Shown here: positions 1-7,226 of the stretch, piece after piece
Numbering within the stretch: the stretch's first letter is position 1
How the letters are laid out: the number at the start of each line of letters is the position of its first letter
NCBI GenBank assembly: GCA_903837025.1
Contig: CAILTC010000448.1
Span: 1-10,101, forward strand
Direction of reading: 5' to 3'
Source of the DNA: an uncultured Bacteroidota bacterium
GTDB lineage: Bacteria > Bacteroidota > Bacteroidia > Flavobacteriales > Flavobacteriaceae
DNA length: 10,101 nucleotides
The notes under the pieces: generated by a model
Told to the model about the DNA's origin: nothing
Seen by the model: the letters and a program-made list of their open reading frames with translations, nothing else
Database searches by the model: none
Position numbers and translations under genes: made by a program

Positions 1-1
1 T

Positions 2-1198
2 ATTCCTTATGTTTCCGGTTCCGAGATTAATGATGATCCTTTTAATCCCATTTCTCGTTTTGCCAAAGATGTAATTGCTGCCAAAGGCGATGAAACTCCT
101 ATTTCTTGGTTACACCGAAGCGCGCGGTTTTTCGAAAAATTGGCCACGCCAGACGTTACCGTTGCCGATTTGATCGGAGATGTCGATCCTATAAAAGCAG
201 CTAATTTAAAATTGTCTTATGCCGATGATCGTGTCATCCATTTTGGGATGATTCCAAGAGCGAATCGTTGTATCTTTGTCATCAACGAATTACCCGATTT
301 GCAAGCCCGAATTCAAGTAGCCTTGTTTAATATTTTACAAGAAGGTGATATTCAAATTCGTGGTTTCAAGTTGCGAATGCCTCTGGATTTGCAATTTGTT
401 TTTACCGCAAATCCCGAAGATTACACCAATCGAGGTAGTATTGTAACTCCTTTGAAAGATAGAATTGGTTCCCAAATTTTGACCCATTACCCCGAAACCA
501 TCCAAATTGCAAGAACGATAACCGAACAAGAAGCTAAGCTAGATGCTACCCAAAGTGATTTGGTTTATGTGCCTTCTCTAGCCAGAGATTTATTGGAACA
601 AATTAGTTTTGAAGCTCGAGAAAGTGAATACATTGACAATAAAAGCGGTGTAAGTGCTCGATTGAGTATAACCGCTTTTGAGAATTTATTAAGCACCGCC
701 GAACGTCGTGCCTTGAAATCGGGTGCGGATAAAACTACCTTGCGATTATCCGATTTTATGGGTATTATTCCTGCCATTACTGGAAAAGTAGAATTAGTTT
801 ACGAAGGCGAGCAGGAGGGAGCGGCCGTTGTGGCGCAGCACTTATTAGGCGATGCCATTCATACTTTTTTTCCTGCTTATTTTCCAAAAATTGAAAAGCT
901 CGAAAAGCAACAAGAAAAAACACCTTATTCGGATCTACTAGAATGGTTTTTTGCAGAAAGCGGTTTTGAATTATTAGATGATGCTTCGGATGACGAATAC
1001 AAAACGATTTTGGACAGTATTGCACCATTAGAAATATTGATTAAAAAATACCAGCCACAACTCGAAAAACAAGACGTCTATTTCATGAAAGAATTTGTAC
1101 TTTGGGGATTGGTTGAATATAAAAAATTGAACAAAGACCGCTTTTCCGAAGGCTATCAGTTTAAGGATTTGTATGGTAGTTATATCAGTAAATTATAA
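2..1198 (+). CDS. MoxR/ChlI-like AAA+ ATPase (annotated as 'magnesium chelatase' in flavobacteria), 5' end outside window
   Basis: The reading frame is open from base 2 to the stop at 1196-1198 and gives about 398 residues. A TTG at 140 is not the real start, because the 46 codons before it also read as conserved protein, so the gene begins left of the window and the Walker A loop is not visible. Seen directly: a Walker B-like strand CIFVINELPDL (269-301), with Asn (284-286) where the motif usually has Asp before the Glu; a sensor-1-like TANPEDY (Asn at 410-412); and an arginine-finger candidate in TPLKDRIGSQI (Arg at 461-463). The C-terminal half is helical and acidic. The family resembles the ATPase subunit of Mg-chelatase and MoxR chaperones, which usually work with a von Willebrand A-domain partner. 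No such partner follows here, so it could only lie upstream. A role in tetrapyrrole synthesis is unlikely; remodelling of a protein complex in the cytoplasm is the likelier inference. I recall close flavobacterial homologues of roughly 480 residues. Confidence 0.85.
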   Translation: MPYVSGSEINDDPFNPISRFAKDVIAAKGDETPISWLHRSARFFEKLATPDVTVADLIGDVDPIKAANLKLSYADDRVIHFGMIPRANRCIFVINELPDLQARIQVALFNILQEGDIQIRGFKLRMPLDLQFVFTANPEDYTNRGSIVTPLKDRIGSQILTHYPETIQIARTITEQEAKLDATQSDLVYVPSLARDLLEQISFEARESEYIDNKSGVSARLSITAFENLLSTAERRALKSGADKTTLRLSDFMGIIPAITGKVELVYEGEQEGAAVVAQHLLGDAIHTFFPAYFPKIEKLEKQQEKTPYSDLLEWFFAESGFELLDDASDDEYKTILDSIAPLEILIKKYQPQLEKQDVYFMKEFVLWGLVEYKKLNKDRFSEGYQFKDLYGSYISKL

Positions 1199-1201
1199 AA
1201 T

Positions 1202-1237
1202 AAAAAAGGGTTTAGAAATTTCTAAACCCTTTTTTTT
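1202..1237. terminator. Bidirectional intrinsic terminator between convergent genes
   Basis: Bases 1208-1229 form a perfect 22-base palindrome (arms GGGTTTAGAAA and TTTCTAAACCC). It is flanked by a run of six A on the left and eight T on the right, so either strand gives a stem followed by a U tract. It lies 9 bases after the ATPase stop and 27 bases after the stop of the minus-strand transporter, and can serve both converging transcripts. Confidence 0.9.
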
Positions 1238-1256
1238 ATATCGGAATTCTTGATTG

Positions 1257-2108
1257 CTAGGTTTGAGAAATCACGATCAAAATCACGGCAACCAAAGCTA
1301 AAAAGAGTCCTACAAAATTAATTTTGCTTAGTTTTTCCTTGAAGATAAAAAGACCTACGAGACTACCAATTATAATTACACCCATATTCATTCCTGCAAA
1401 AACTGTTGAAGGATTTTTGGCGAAAGCCTGATGCGCTTTGAGGTAAAAAAGAATATTTCCAAAATTGAAAATACCAATCAAACCACCAAAAAAAATGTTT
1501 TGAGAAGTTATTTTTATTTTTTCATGAGTATTTTCATAACGAACAGCAACTATGGTTACGAGAAAAGCTATTCCGAAAATCACGAATAATGAAGTGGTAT
1601 ATGGTAGTTCCGTATAAGTTGCAATTTGTTTGAAAAGTATATCTATAACTCCAAAACCAATAAGAACTGCTGCGGGATAAATCCACTTGTTTTCGGTATT
1701 ATTAGAAGGTTTTGTCAGTAGCAATAATAATGCTGGAAACCCTACTAATAAAGCACCGATTTTAAGCATATTAAATTCTTCGCCAAAGAGTAGCCAAGCA
1801 GCAAGAATGGGTATAAACAAAGATAAACGTTGGGCAGCATCGGTTTTTACGATCCCCATATATTTTATAGAAGTAGCTAATAATAAAAAAACAGAGGGTA
1901 ATAAAAAACCAATTATAGCATAAATTGCCCAGGGTGCTGATGTTCCCACAGCCTTAATATTTGGATTGAACGAAAGATAACAAAGTCCAAGGGCAAATAT
2001 ATAGTTAAACGCTATAATTTGAGTATTACTGCTTGTATAGGCTCTCGAAATTTTGAATAAAACGCCCACGGTTACACTGCATATAATGCTTAATATAAGA
2101 TATAGCAT
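1257..2108 (-). CDS. EamA/DMT-superfamily inner-membrane transporter
   Basis: A 283-residue, very hydrophobic protein with about ten predicted transmembrane helices and short loops, the usual size and layout of drug/metabolite transporters. Two halves repeat: residues about 90-131 (Gln-Arg-Leu-Ser, then FGEEFNMLKIGALL) and about 236-280 (FIFKEKLSKINFVGLFLALV) correspond to the conserved last helices of the two EamA repeats, each with the characteristic Glu followed by a short polar turn. Helix 1 serves as an uncleaved signal anchor. The substrate cannot be told from sequence; family members export amino acids, metabolites or nucleotide sugars. The start ATG (2106-2108) lies 33 bases after the stop of the GYF_2 gene on the same strand, so the two are probably co-transcribed. 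I see no separate promoter in the gap. The gene ends at the shared palindromic terminator. Confidence 0.88.
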   Translation of the reverse strand: MLYLILSIICSVTVGVLFKISRAYTSSNTQIIAFNYIFALGLCYLSFNPNIKAVGTSAPWAIYAIIGFLLPSVFLLLATSIKYMGIVKTDAAQRLSLFIPILAAWLLFGEEFNMLKIGALLVGFPALLLLLTKPSNNTENKWIYPAAVLIGFGVIDILFKQIATYTELPYTTSLFVIFGIAFLVTIVAVRYENTHEKIKITSQNIFFGGLIGIFNFGNILFYLKAHQAFAKNPSTVFAGMNMGVIIIGSLVGLFIFKEKLSKINFVGLFLALVAVILIVISQT

Positions 2109-2141
2109 AGATTATTTGTTAGCTGTTGAAGTATTTTAATA

Positions 2142-2870
2142 CTATTTTATTTTTTCTAATTCCAATTTTAATATATCGGATTCTTTTTCTAATTTATCAT
2201 TTTCAGAATTATAATCAATTATGTTTTTTTCTAATAAACTGATTTGTTCCTTTTTTTCGGAGGCGGACCTAAAAAACTTGAAACCTGAGGTGTCTTCTAG
2301 CTTCTTTTTGGTTGCTTCTAAATTATTTGTATTCTCTTGAAGTAAATGTTTGATTTCTAAAATTCTATTGGTAAGGGTTTGTTTTCTTTCCTTTTTAGTT
2401 CTTTCGGAAGCTGCTTTTTCTTCTTCGGCAACTAGGTTTTTCTCGTCGTTTATCTTTTTTTGATGAAGATTATATTGATTATTTTCGATTTCTGTTTTGT
2501 GATTTCGAAGTTCTAATTCTCGGCTTCTGTTATCTTCTATTGTATTCAAAACTGTTATTATTGCTAATAAAACGAAGCTTCCCAAAACGATAAAAAAGGT
2601 CTTTTTAGATAGACCTAAAATTTTAATTTCTTCTTTTTCTTCTTTCTTTTTTTCTACTTTTGGTTTTGGCGGAACAGTCGAAAAAGTAGGGATTGGTGGC
2701 GGAACGACGATGAAAAAACTTCTTAATTCAGGAATTTCTCCGGCTGTTTTCCAATTTTCCATTCCTTCAAACCATACAGGAGAATTTTTTGTAATTCTTT
2801 TTGCTTTCAATTCTTCTAAATCAAACGGACCACTGCTTTCGGTACCATTATGCAGGAAGTATTTTTTCAT
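2142..2870 (-). CDS. GYF_2 (DUF4339) domain membrane protein with long coiled coil
   Basis: A 242-residue protein in four parts. Residues 1-53 form a GYF_2/DUF4339 domain (MKKYFLHNGTESSGPFDLEE, then PVWFEGMENWKTAGEIPEL), a small fold thought to bind proline-rich peptides. A proline- and lysine-rich linker follows (about 55-85, with PPPIP and PPKPK). Residues 91-110 are a single transmembrane helix. Residues 112-242 are highly charged heptad-rich coiled coil, broken by a short motif (FKFFRSASEKKEQI, 197-210) that I recall from other Bacteroidota GYF_2 proteins. There is no cleavable signal, so the GYF domain is probably cytoplasmic with the coiled coil across the membrane, but orientation is uncertain. 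The linker offers a possible ligand for its own or a neighbour's GYF domain. First gene of a likely two-gene operon with the transporter. Function unknown; a scaffold or membrane-organising role is only inference. Confidence 0.8.
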   Translation of the reverse strand: MKKYFLHNGTESSGPFDLEELKAKRITKNSPVWFEGMENWKTAGEIPELRSFFIVVPPPIPTFSTVPPKPKVEKKKEEKEEIKILGLSKKTFFIVLGSFVLLAIITVLNTIEDNRSRELELRNHKTEIENNQYNLHQKKINDEKNLVAEEEKAASERTKKERKQTLTNRILEIKHLLQENTNNLEATKKKLEDTSGFKFFRSASEKKEQISLLEKNIIDYNSENDKLEKESDILKLELEKIK

Positions 2871-2929
2871 GTTGAATATTCTAAAAGGCTATTAAATCCA
2901 TTATTTCCTCTATATTAGGAGGTTTTGCT

Positions 2930-2960
2930 CAAATTTACAATCATTTTTTGATAATGCAAA
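2930..2960 (-). promoter_or_regulatory. Bacteroidota-type promoter for the GYF_2-transporter operon
   Basis: Read on the minus strand, TTTG (2957-2960) is followed after 19 bases by TAAATTTG (2930-2937). This matches the Bacteroidota sigma-ABfr consensus TTTG-N17-23-TAnnTTTG at every defined position. Transcription would start near 2923 and leave a leader of about 50 bases before the ATG at 2870. Confidence 0.65.
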
Positions 2961-3053
2961 TTATATAATTCAATATCGACTCTTTGATATCTTGAATCAA
3001 TTTGGCAAACTTAGTATAATCAGAGTCAATTTATTGTAAATTGGAAGATAAAA

Positions 3054-3085
3054 TTTGGTGGCTTATTTTTTTAATAATACTTTCG
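3054..3085 (+). promoter_or_regulatory. Possible promoter for the aldo/keto reductase-GH3 operon
   Basis: TTTG (3054-3057), a 20-base spacer and TACTTTCG (3078-3085) match the Bacteroidota promoter pattern with one mismatch in the -7 box (TTCG for TTTG). The leader would be about 65 bases. No better candidate was found between the two divergent operons. Confidence 0.35.
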
Positions 3086-3158
3086 TAAGCCTTTATAAAT
3101 TGGGTAAAATACAGATTTAGTATTCTCAAATAGTAAAATTAATTCAATTTATTTCAAA

Positions 3159-4151
3159 ATGACTTATCAACCTGCTTCAGATCGTTATAAAAATATGGAA
3201 TACCGTCGTTGTGGTGATTCGGGTATTCAATTATCAGCGTTATCGCTTGGTTTATGGCACAATTTTGGCGATGTAAATGATTTTGAAAACAGCCGAAATC
3301 TTATCAAAACAGCTTTTGATAATGGAATAACCCATTTTGATTTGGCTAATAATTATGGTCCACCTCCGGGATCAGCAGAAACCAATTTCGGTAAAATTTT
3401 AAAAAAAGATTTTAAAGGCTACCGTGACGAAATGATTATTTCTTCAAAAGCGGGCTACACCATGTGGGAAGGGCCTTATGGCGATTGGGGATCTAAGAAA
3501 TATTTGGTTTCTAGTTTGGATCAAAGCCTTAAAAGAATGAAACTAGATTATGTAGATATTTTCTATCACCATCGACCAGATCCGGAAACGCCATTAGAAG
3601 AAACTATGGCAACGCTTGATTTGATGGTGCGCCAAGGTAAAGCCTTGTATGTTGGAATTTCAAATTATAATGCCGAAGCTGCTCAAAAAGCCATAACAAT
3701 ATTAAAACAATTGGGGACGCCCTGCCTGATTCATCAACCTAAATATTCGATGTTTGTTCGGGATGCCGAAAACGGATTATTGGATGTTTTAGAGAAAGAA
3801 CGTGTGGGTTGTATTCCTTTTTCCCCTTTGGCTCAAGGTTTGCTTACCGATAAATATTTGAACGGAATACCAAAGGATTCTAGAATAGCAACAAGTGGAA
3901 TATTCCTAAATGAAACACATATTACAGCAGATAAAATTTTGAAGATTTCAAAACTGAATGATTTGGCGAAACAACGTGGGCAAAAGTTAGCACAGATGGC
4001 TTTAGCTTGGTTATTGCGTGATCATCGAATTACATCTGTGTTGATTGGTTCGAGTAAATCGGAACAAATTATTGATTCAATTCAAGCCTTAAAAAACACC
4101 TATTTTTCTGAAGAGGAATTGGTGTTAATCAATACAATATTAATTAACTAA
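3159..4151 (+). CDS. yghZ: Aldo/keto reductase, YghZ/L-glyceraldehyde 3-phosphate reductase type
   Basis: A 330-residue cytosolic NADPH-dependent oxidoreductase of the AKR superfamily, close in size to E. coli YghZ/Gpr (346 residues) and matching it along the length as I remember it: YRRCGDSGIQLSALSLGLWH near the start, then THFDLANNYGPPPGSAE, KRMKLDYVDIFYHHR, GKALYVGISNY, PLAQGLLTDKYLNGIP and VLIGSSKSEQ. The catalytic tetrad is complete: Asp61, Tyr66, Lys97 and His138. The C-terminal GSSKSEQ (297-303) is the pyridine-nucleotide phosphate-binding loop. YghZ reduces L-glyceraldehyde 3-phosphate and methylglyoxal and belongs to the subgroup related to the Kv channel beta subunit. The ATG at 3159 gives the usual N-terminal lead-in before the first strand. 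The stop is 10 bases before the GH3 gene, so the two are almost surely one transcript. The physiological substrate here may be another sugar-derived aldehyde or ketone. Confidence 0.92.
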   Translation: MTYQPASDRYKNMEYRRCGDSGIQLSALSLGLWHNFGDVNDFENSRNLIKTAFDNGITHFDLANNYGPPPGSAETNFGKILKKDFKGYRDEMIISSKAGYTMWEGPYGDWGSKKYLVSSLDQSLKRMKLDYVDIFYHHRPDPETPLEETMATLDLMVRQGKALYVGISNYNAEAAQKAITILKQLGTPCLIHQPKYSMFVRDAENGLLDVLEKERVGCIPFSPLAQGLLTDKYLNGIPKDSRIATSGIFLNETHITADKILKISKLNDLAKQRGQKLAQMALAWLLRDHRITSVLIGSSKSEQIIDSIQALKNTYFSEEELVLINTILIN

Positions 4152-4161
4152 ATCACAAATA

Positions 4162-6492
4162 ATGAAAAACAAAACGATACTACCAGCGTTGCTTTTAGTT
4201 TTTGGAGCACAGGCTTACGCCCAAAAAAAATGGGTTGAAATACCAAAAGGATCTTATACAATTGTGCAAAATCTAGGGGGACAAACTCTAGGATATTCTC
4301 CAAATTCAGGAGTTAAAATTATAGAAGTTGATGGTTTGGCGTTTAAAGATTTAAATAAAAATGGCATTTTAGACCTTTATGAAGATTGGAGAAAACCTGT
4401 AGCGGAGCGTGCCAAAGATCTTGCTGCTAAAATGACTGTGGAGCAAATAGCCGGATTAATGTTGTACAGCCGCCATCAATCTATTCCGGCTCAAGAAGTG
4501 GGAATGTTTACGGGAACGTACAGCGGAAAACCATTTTCTAAAAGTGGGGCAAAATCGACTGATTTATCCGATCAGCAAATTGCTTTTTTAACCAAAGATA
4601 ATTTGCGTCACGTGCTAATGACTTCGGTCGAAAGTCCTGAGGTTGCTGCAATTTGGAATAATAACATACAAGCTTTGGTCGAAGGAATAGGAATGGGAAT
4701 CCCATCGAATAATAGTTCGGATCCAAGAAATGGAGCCAATAAAAATGCCGAATACAATGCCGGTTCAGGCGGATCGATATCGCAATGGCCAGAAGAATTA
4801 GGATTAGCGGCGACTTTCGATCCCACAATTACTGAGCAATTTGGTTCTATTGCAGCCAAAGAATACAGAGCCATTGGAATAACAACGGCTTTGTCACCTC
4901 AGATAGATTTGGCCACTGAGCCAAGATGGAATCGTTTTGTAGGGACTTTTGGTGAAGACCCAAAATTAGCTACTGATATGGCAAGAGCGTATGTAGATGG
5001 ATTTCAAACTTCGCCAAAAGCTATTGACAGTTATGAAGGTTGGGGAAATCAAAGTGTGAATGCGATGGTAAAACACTGGCCAAGTGGTGGTCCTGAAGAA
5101 GGTGGTCGTGATGCCCATTTTGCCTATGGAAAATTTGCCGTTTATCCTGGGAATAATTTTGAAACGCATTTGAAGACTTTTACAGAAGGCGCTTTCAAGT
5201 TGAATGGAAAAACCAAAAAAGCATCGGCGGTGATGCCTTATTATACGATTTCATATAACCAAGACACCAAAAATGGGGAGAATGTAGGTAACGGATTTAG
5301 CAAATATATTGTTACTGATTTGCTAAGAAACAAGTATGGTTATGATGGCGTAGTTTGTACCGATTGGCTTATTACGGCAAATGAAGGCGCTACACCAGAT
5401 GTTTTTGCAGGTAAATCTTGGGGCGTAGAAAAATTGAGTATTGCCGAAAGACATTATAAAGTGATGATGGCGGGAGTGGACCAGTTTGGTGGGAATAATG
5501 ATATTAATCCTGTGCTTGAAGCATACCAAATGGGGGTAAAAGAACAAGGGGAATCCTTCATGCGAAATCGTTTTGAGAAATCGGCGGTTCGTTTACTTTT
5601 GAATATTTTCAGAGTTGGTTTATTCGAAAATTCCTATTTAGATCCTGCCGAAACAAAAGCGATTGTGGGAAAACCAGAATTTATGAAAGCCGGTTATGAG
5701 GCGCAGTTAAAATCGATTGTGATGATTAAAAATCAAAACAAGACGTTACCAATTCAAAAAGGGAAAACAGTATATGTTCCCAAAAGAATTACACCAGCAG
5801 GTATCAATTTTTTCGGCCAACCTTCACCTGAAAAAATTGAATATCCGGTTAATTTAGAGTTGATTAAAAAATATTATACTGTTACTGAGGATCCGAGCAA
5901 AGCCGATTTTGCTCTTGTTTTTATCAAAAGCCCAATCAGTGGTGGATACAGTAAAGCTGATAGAGAATCAGGAGGAAATGGTTATGTGCCGATTAGTTTA
6001 CAGCTAAAAGAGTACACGGCCGTAGATGCAAGAAAGCAAAGTATCGCCGCTGGAGATCCAGTTGTTGATCCAACGATTACTAATAGATCGTATTTGAATA
6101 AAACATCAAAATCTAATTCATATCCGGATTTGAATACTATTTTAGAAACTAAAAAAGTGATGAATGGAAGACCAGTTATTGTAGCTATAAATATTTCTAA
6201 TCCTATGGTTTTTGGTGAATTCGAAAAAGATGTTGATGGTATTGTAGGCGAATTTGGAGTACAATTAGAGGCATTAATGGATATTATTTCAGGAAAAACA
6301 GAACCTTCTGGATTGTTGCCTTTGCAAATGCCAATTAATATGTCGACCGTAGAAAAACAATTTGAAGATGTTCCACACGATATGATTCCGTATCAAGATG
6401 CAAACGGAAATGTGTACGATTTTGGTTTTGGATTAAATTGGAAAGGAATAATCAAAGACGCTAGAACTTTAAAATATAACGCTAATAAGTAA
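4162..6492 (+). CDS. Secreted glycoside hydrolase family 3 enzyme (beta-glucosidase-like)
   Basis: A 776-residue exported enzyme. Residues 1-20 are a Sec signal peptide ending AQAYA before Gln21; there is no lipobox cysteine, so it is likely periplasmic or released. Residues 63-74 form a textbook EF-hand loop (DLNKNGILDLYE, ligands at 1, 3, 5, 7, 9 and 12). The GH3 N-terminal barrel follows, with RWNRFVGTFGEDP (from Arg255), KHWPSGGPEEGGRDAH (Lys304-His305, equivalent to the family KHFPG motif) and the nucleophile strand GVVCTDW with Asp401. The C-terminal GH3 domain runs from about 505 (SIVMIKNQNKTLPI) to GFGLNW near the end. Glu602 in ADRESGG is a candidate acid/base, assigned by position only. 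No fibronectin-III tail is present. GH3 enzymes remove beta-glucosyl or related residues from oligosaccharide ends; the exact sugar is not visible. No SusC/SusD pair is in the window, so this is not an obvious polysaccharide utilisation locus. It is followed by a terminator. Confidence 0.92.
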   Translation: MKNKTILPALLLVFGAQAYAQKKWVEIPKGSYTIVQNLGGQTLGYSPNSGVKIIEVDGLAFKDLNKNGILDLYEDWRKPVAERAKDLAAKMTVEQIAGLMLYSRHQSIPAQEVGMFTGTYSGKPFSKSGAKSTDLSDQQIAFLTKDNLRHVLMTSVESPEVAAIWNNNIQALVEGIGMGIPSNNSSDPRNGANKNAEYNAGSGGSISQWPEELGLAATFDPTITEQFGSIAAKEYRAIGITTALSPQIDLATEPRWNRFVGTFGEDPKLATDMARAYVDGFQTSPKAIDSYEGWGNQSVNAMVKHWPSGGPEEGGRDAHFAYGKFAVYPGNNFETHLKTFTEGAFKLNGKTKKASAVMPYYTISYNQDTKNGENVGNGFSKYIVTDLLRNKYGYDGVVCTDWLITANEGATPDVFAGKSWGVEKLSIAERHYKVMMAGVDQFGGNNDINPVLEAYQMGVKEQGESFMRNRFEKSAVRLLLNIFRVGLFENSYLDPAETKAIVGKPEFMKAGYEAQLKSIVMIKNQNKTLPIQKGKTVYVPKRITPAGINFFGQPSPEKIEYPVNLELIKKYYTVTEDPSKADFALVFIKSPISGGYSKADRESGGNGYVPISLQLKEYTAVDARKQSIAAGDPVVDPTITNRSYLNKTSKSNSYPDLNTILETKKVMNGRPVIVAINISNPMVFGEFEKDVDGIVGEFGVQLEALMDIISGKTEPSGLLPLQMPINMSTVEKQFEDVPHDMIPYQDANGNVYDFGFGLNWKGIIKDARTLKYNANK

Positions 6493-6515
6493 TTCATTCA
6501 ATTTTTAAATTTTAG

Positions 6516-6548
6516 AAACCATCTATATAAAGTAGATGGTTTTTTTTT
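6516..6548 (+). terminator. Intrinsic terminator of the reductase-GH3 operon
   Basis: The arms ACCATCTA (6518-6525) and TAGATGGT (6533-6540) enclose a 7-base loop, extended by AA/TT pairs, and run into nine T in a row (6540-6548). It begins 23 bases after the GH3 stop codon. Confidence 0.88.
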
Positions 6549-6700
6549 GTTTCCGAATTTTGTAATATATTCCAATATTTGGAAAAATGTAAAACTATAT
6601 TTTTTATTAAATAGTTAATAATCATAAATTTAATTTTTAGGAACGTTTTTTGTAAAAGTCTTTTTATAATTTTTAAAGTATAAATTATACTACTAATTAA

Positions 6701-6783
6701 ATATTGTTTCTGGCAACAACTGTATATTTCTTTACAAAAAAACGCGGTGAATTTTGGGTTCTCGTTGCCAGATTAACAATGTT
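6701..6783. repeat. Bulged inverted repeat, possible structured RNA or small mobile-element relic
   Basis: TCTGGCAAC (6709-6717) is repeated in exact reverse complement as GTTGCCAGA (6764-6772) with 46 bases between. Outside the arms the match continues after a two-base bulge (ATTGTT at 6703-6708 against AACAAT at 6775-6780), giving about 15 paired positions. The interior is unlike the AT-rich surroundings, with a GC patch ACGCGGTG. There is no T run after the right arm, so it is not a standard terminator. Confidence 0.5.
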
Positions 6784-6940
6784 ACCTTCTTTTATTTCAA
6801 ATTCAAAATAAAAAAAATATTTAAATTCTAAAATTGAGCCTTTCTAAATGAATTAGATATATGCTTATGCAGGCTATTTTTAGTTTAAAATTGTTTAGGA
6901 CTCAATTGAAGATTCTGTCAAATATTTCGTATAATTTCAT

Positions 6941-6948
6941 TATGTTTG
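6941..6948 (+). promoter_or_regulatory. Possible -7 box of the sigma factor gene
   Basis: TATGTTTG fits TAnnTTTG and lies 32 bases before the TTG start at 6981. No TTTG or TTG is found at the expected 17-23 bases upstream (nearest is CTG at 6915), so the support is partial. Confidence 0.3.
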
Positions 6949-6980
6949 TATAAAATTATTCCTACTTTAAATTATTTAAA

Positions 6981-7226
6981 TTGTCTAAACCAAACTCGAA
7001 TTCCGACACATTATTAGTTAATCGTTTACGTGATGGAGAGAAGGTGGCACTGACAGAATTATACAATACCTATTGGCAATCACTATTTATATCGGCGCAT
7101 AACGTTTTAAAAGATAGGGAGATTTGTGAAGATATCATCCAAGATGTATTTATGAATATTTGGTACAATCGAGAAAAATTAATAATAAATATATCTTTAA
7201 AAAGCTATTTATATGCCTGTGTGTAA
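6981..7226 (+). pseudogene. ECF sigma factor (FecI/RpoE1-like) truncated after region 2 by an IS21-family end
   Basis: The 81 codons encode the N-terminal half of an ECF sigma factor. Sigma region 2 is clear: RLRDGEKVALTELYNTYW, then DREICEDIIQDVFMNIW, whose D51-IIQDVF-57 and Trp61 form the region 2.2 signature that binds the RNA polymerase beta' clamp. The frame stops after LKSYLYACV. Bacteroidota sigma factors of this type run to about 180-200 residues, and the rest, including region 4 which reads the -35 element, is absent from the window. The stop TAA (7224-7226) lies inside the IS end TGTAAATTCC that starts at 7222, so insertion created the stop. The start is taken as TTG at 6981 because there is no in-frame ATG before the upstream stop at 6951; the original start may have been altered. 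The product cannot direct normal transcription. Intact members of this group usually control TonB-receptor genes through a FecR anti-sigma factor, neither of which is here. Confidence 0.85.

Larger units (their letters stand above)
6549..6980. other. AT-rich intergenic spacer with several dyad symmetries
   Basis: About 430 bases without a convincing gene on either strand. It holds TTCCAA-TAT-TTGGAA (6570-6584), a 15-base palindrome AGTATAA-A-TTATACT (6677-6691), the larger inverted repeat at 6701-6783 and a possible -7 box near 6941. The only open frame of note (6861-6953, 30 codons) has no recognisable features. The spacer may be the regulatory region of the broken sigma gene plus decayed sequence. 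Confidence 0.6.

Noticed and set aside
140..142. TTG as start of the left-edge ATPase gene
   Set aside because: The frame stays open to base 2 and the upstream codons read as conserved protein, so the true start lies outside the window.
2..1198. Literal magnesium chelatase of chlorophyll synthesis
   Set aside because: No other tetrapyrrole or photosynthesis genes are present, and the name is commonly applied to this general AAA+ family in flavobacteria.
1687..1923. Plus-strand open frame inside the transporter gene, and similar antisense frames within the ATPase and GH3 genes
   Set aside because: They lie opposite well-supported genes, show no protein-family features and have no start signals of their own.
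6709..6772. Possible integron attC site, because of paired GGCAAC/GTTGCC arms with an AAC...GTT form
   Set aside because: The core sites do not fit RYYYAAC/GTTRRRY, there are no inner L boxes, and no integrase or cassette-like gene lies nearby.
6861..6953. 30-codon frame with a hydrophobic composition upstream of the sigma remnant
   Set aside because: No recognisable motif, no clear promoter, and such frames are expected by chance in AT-rich DNA.
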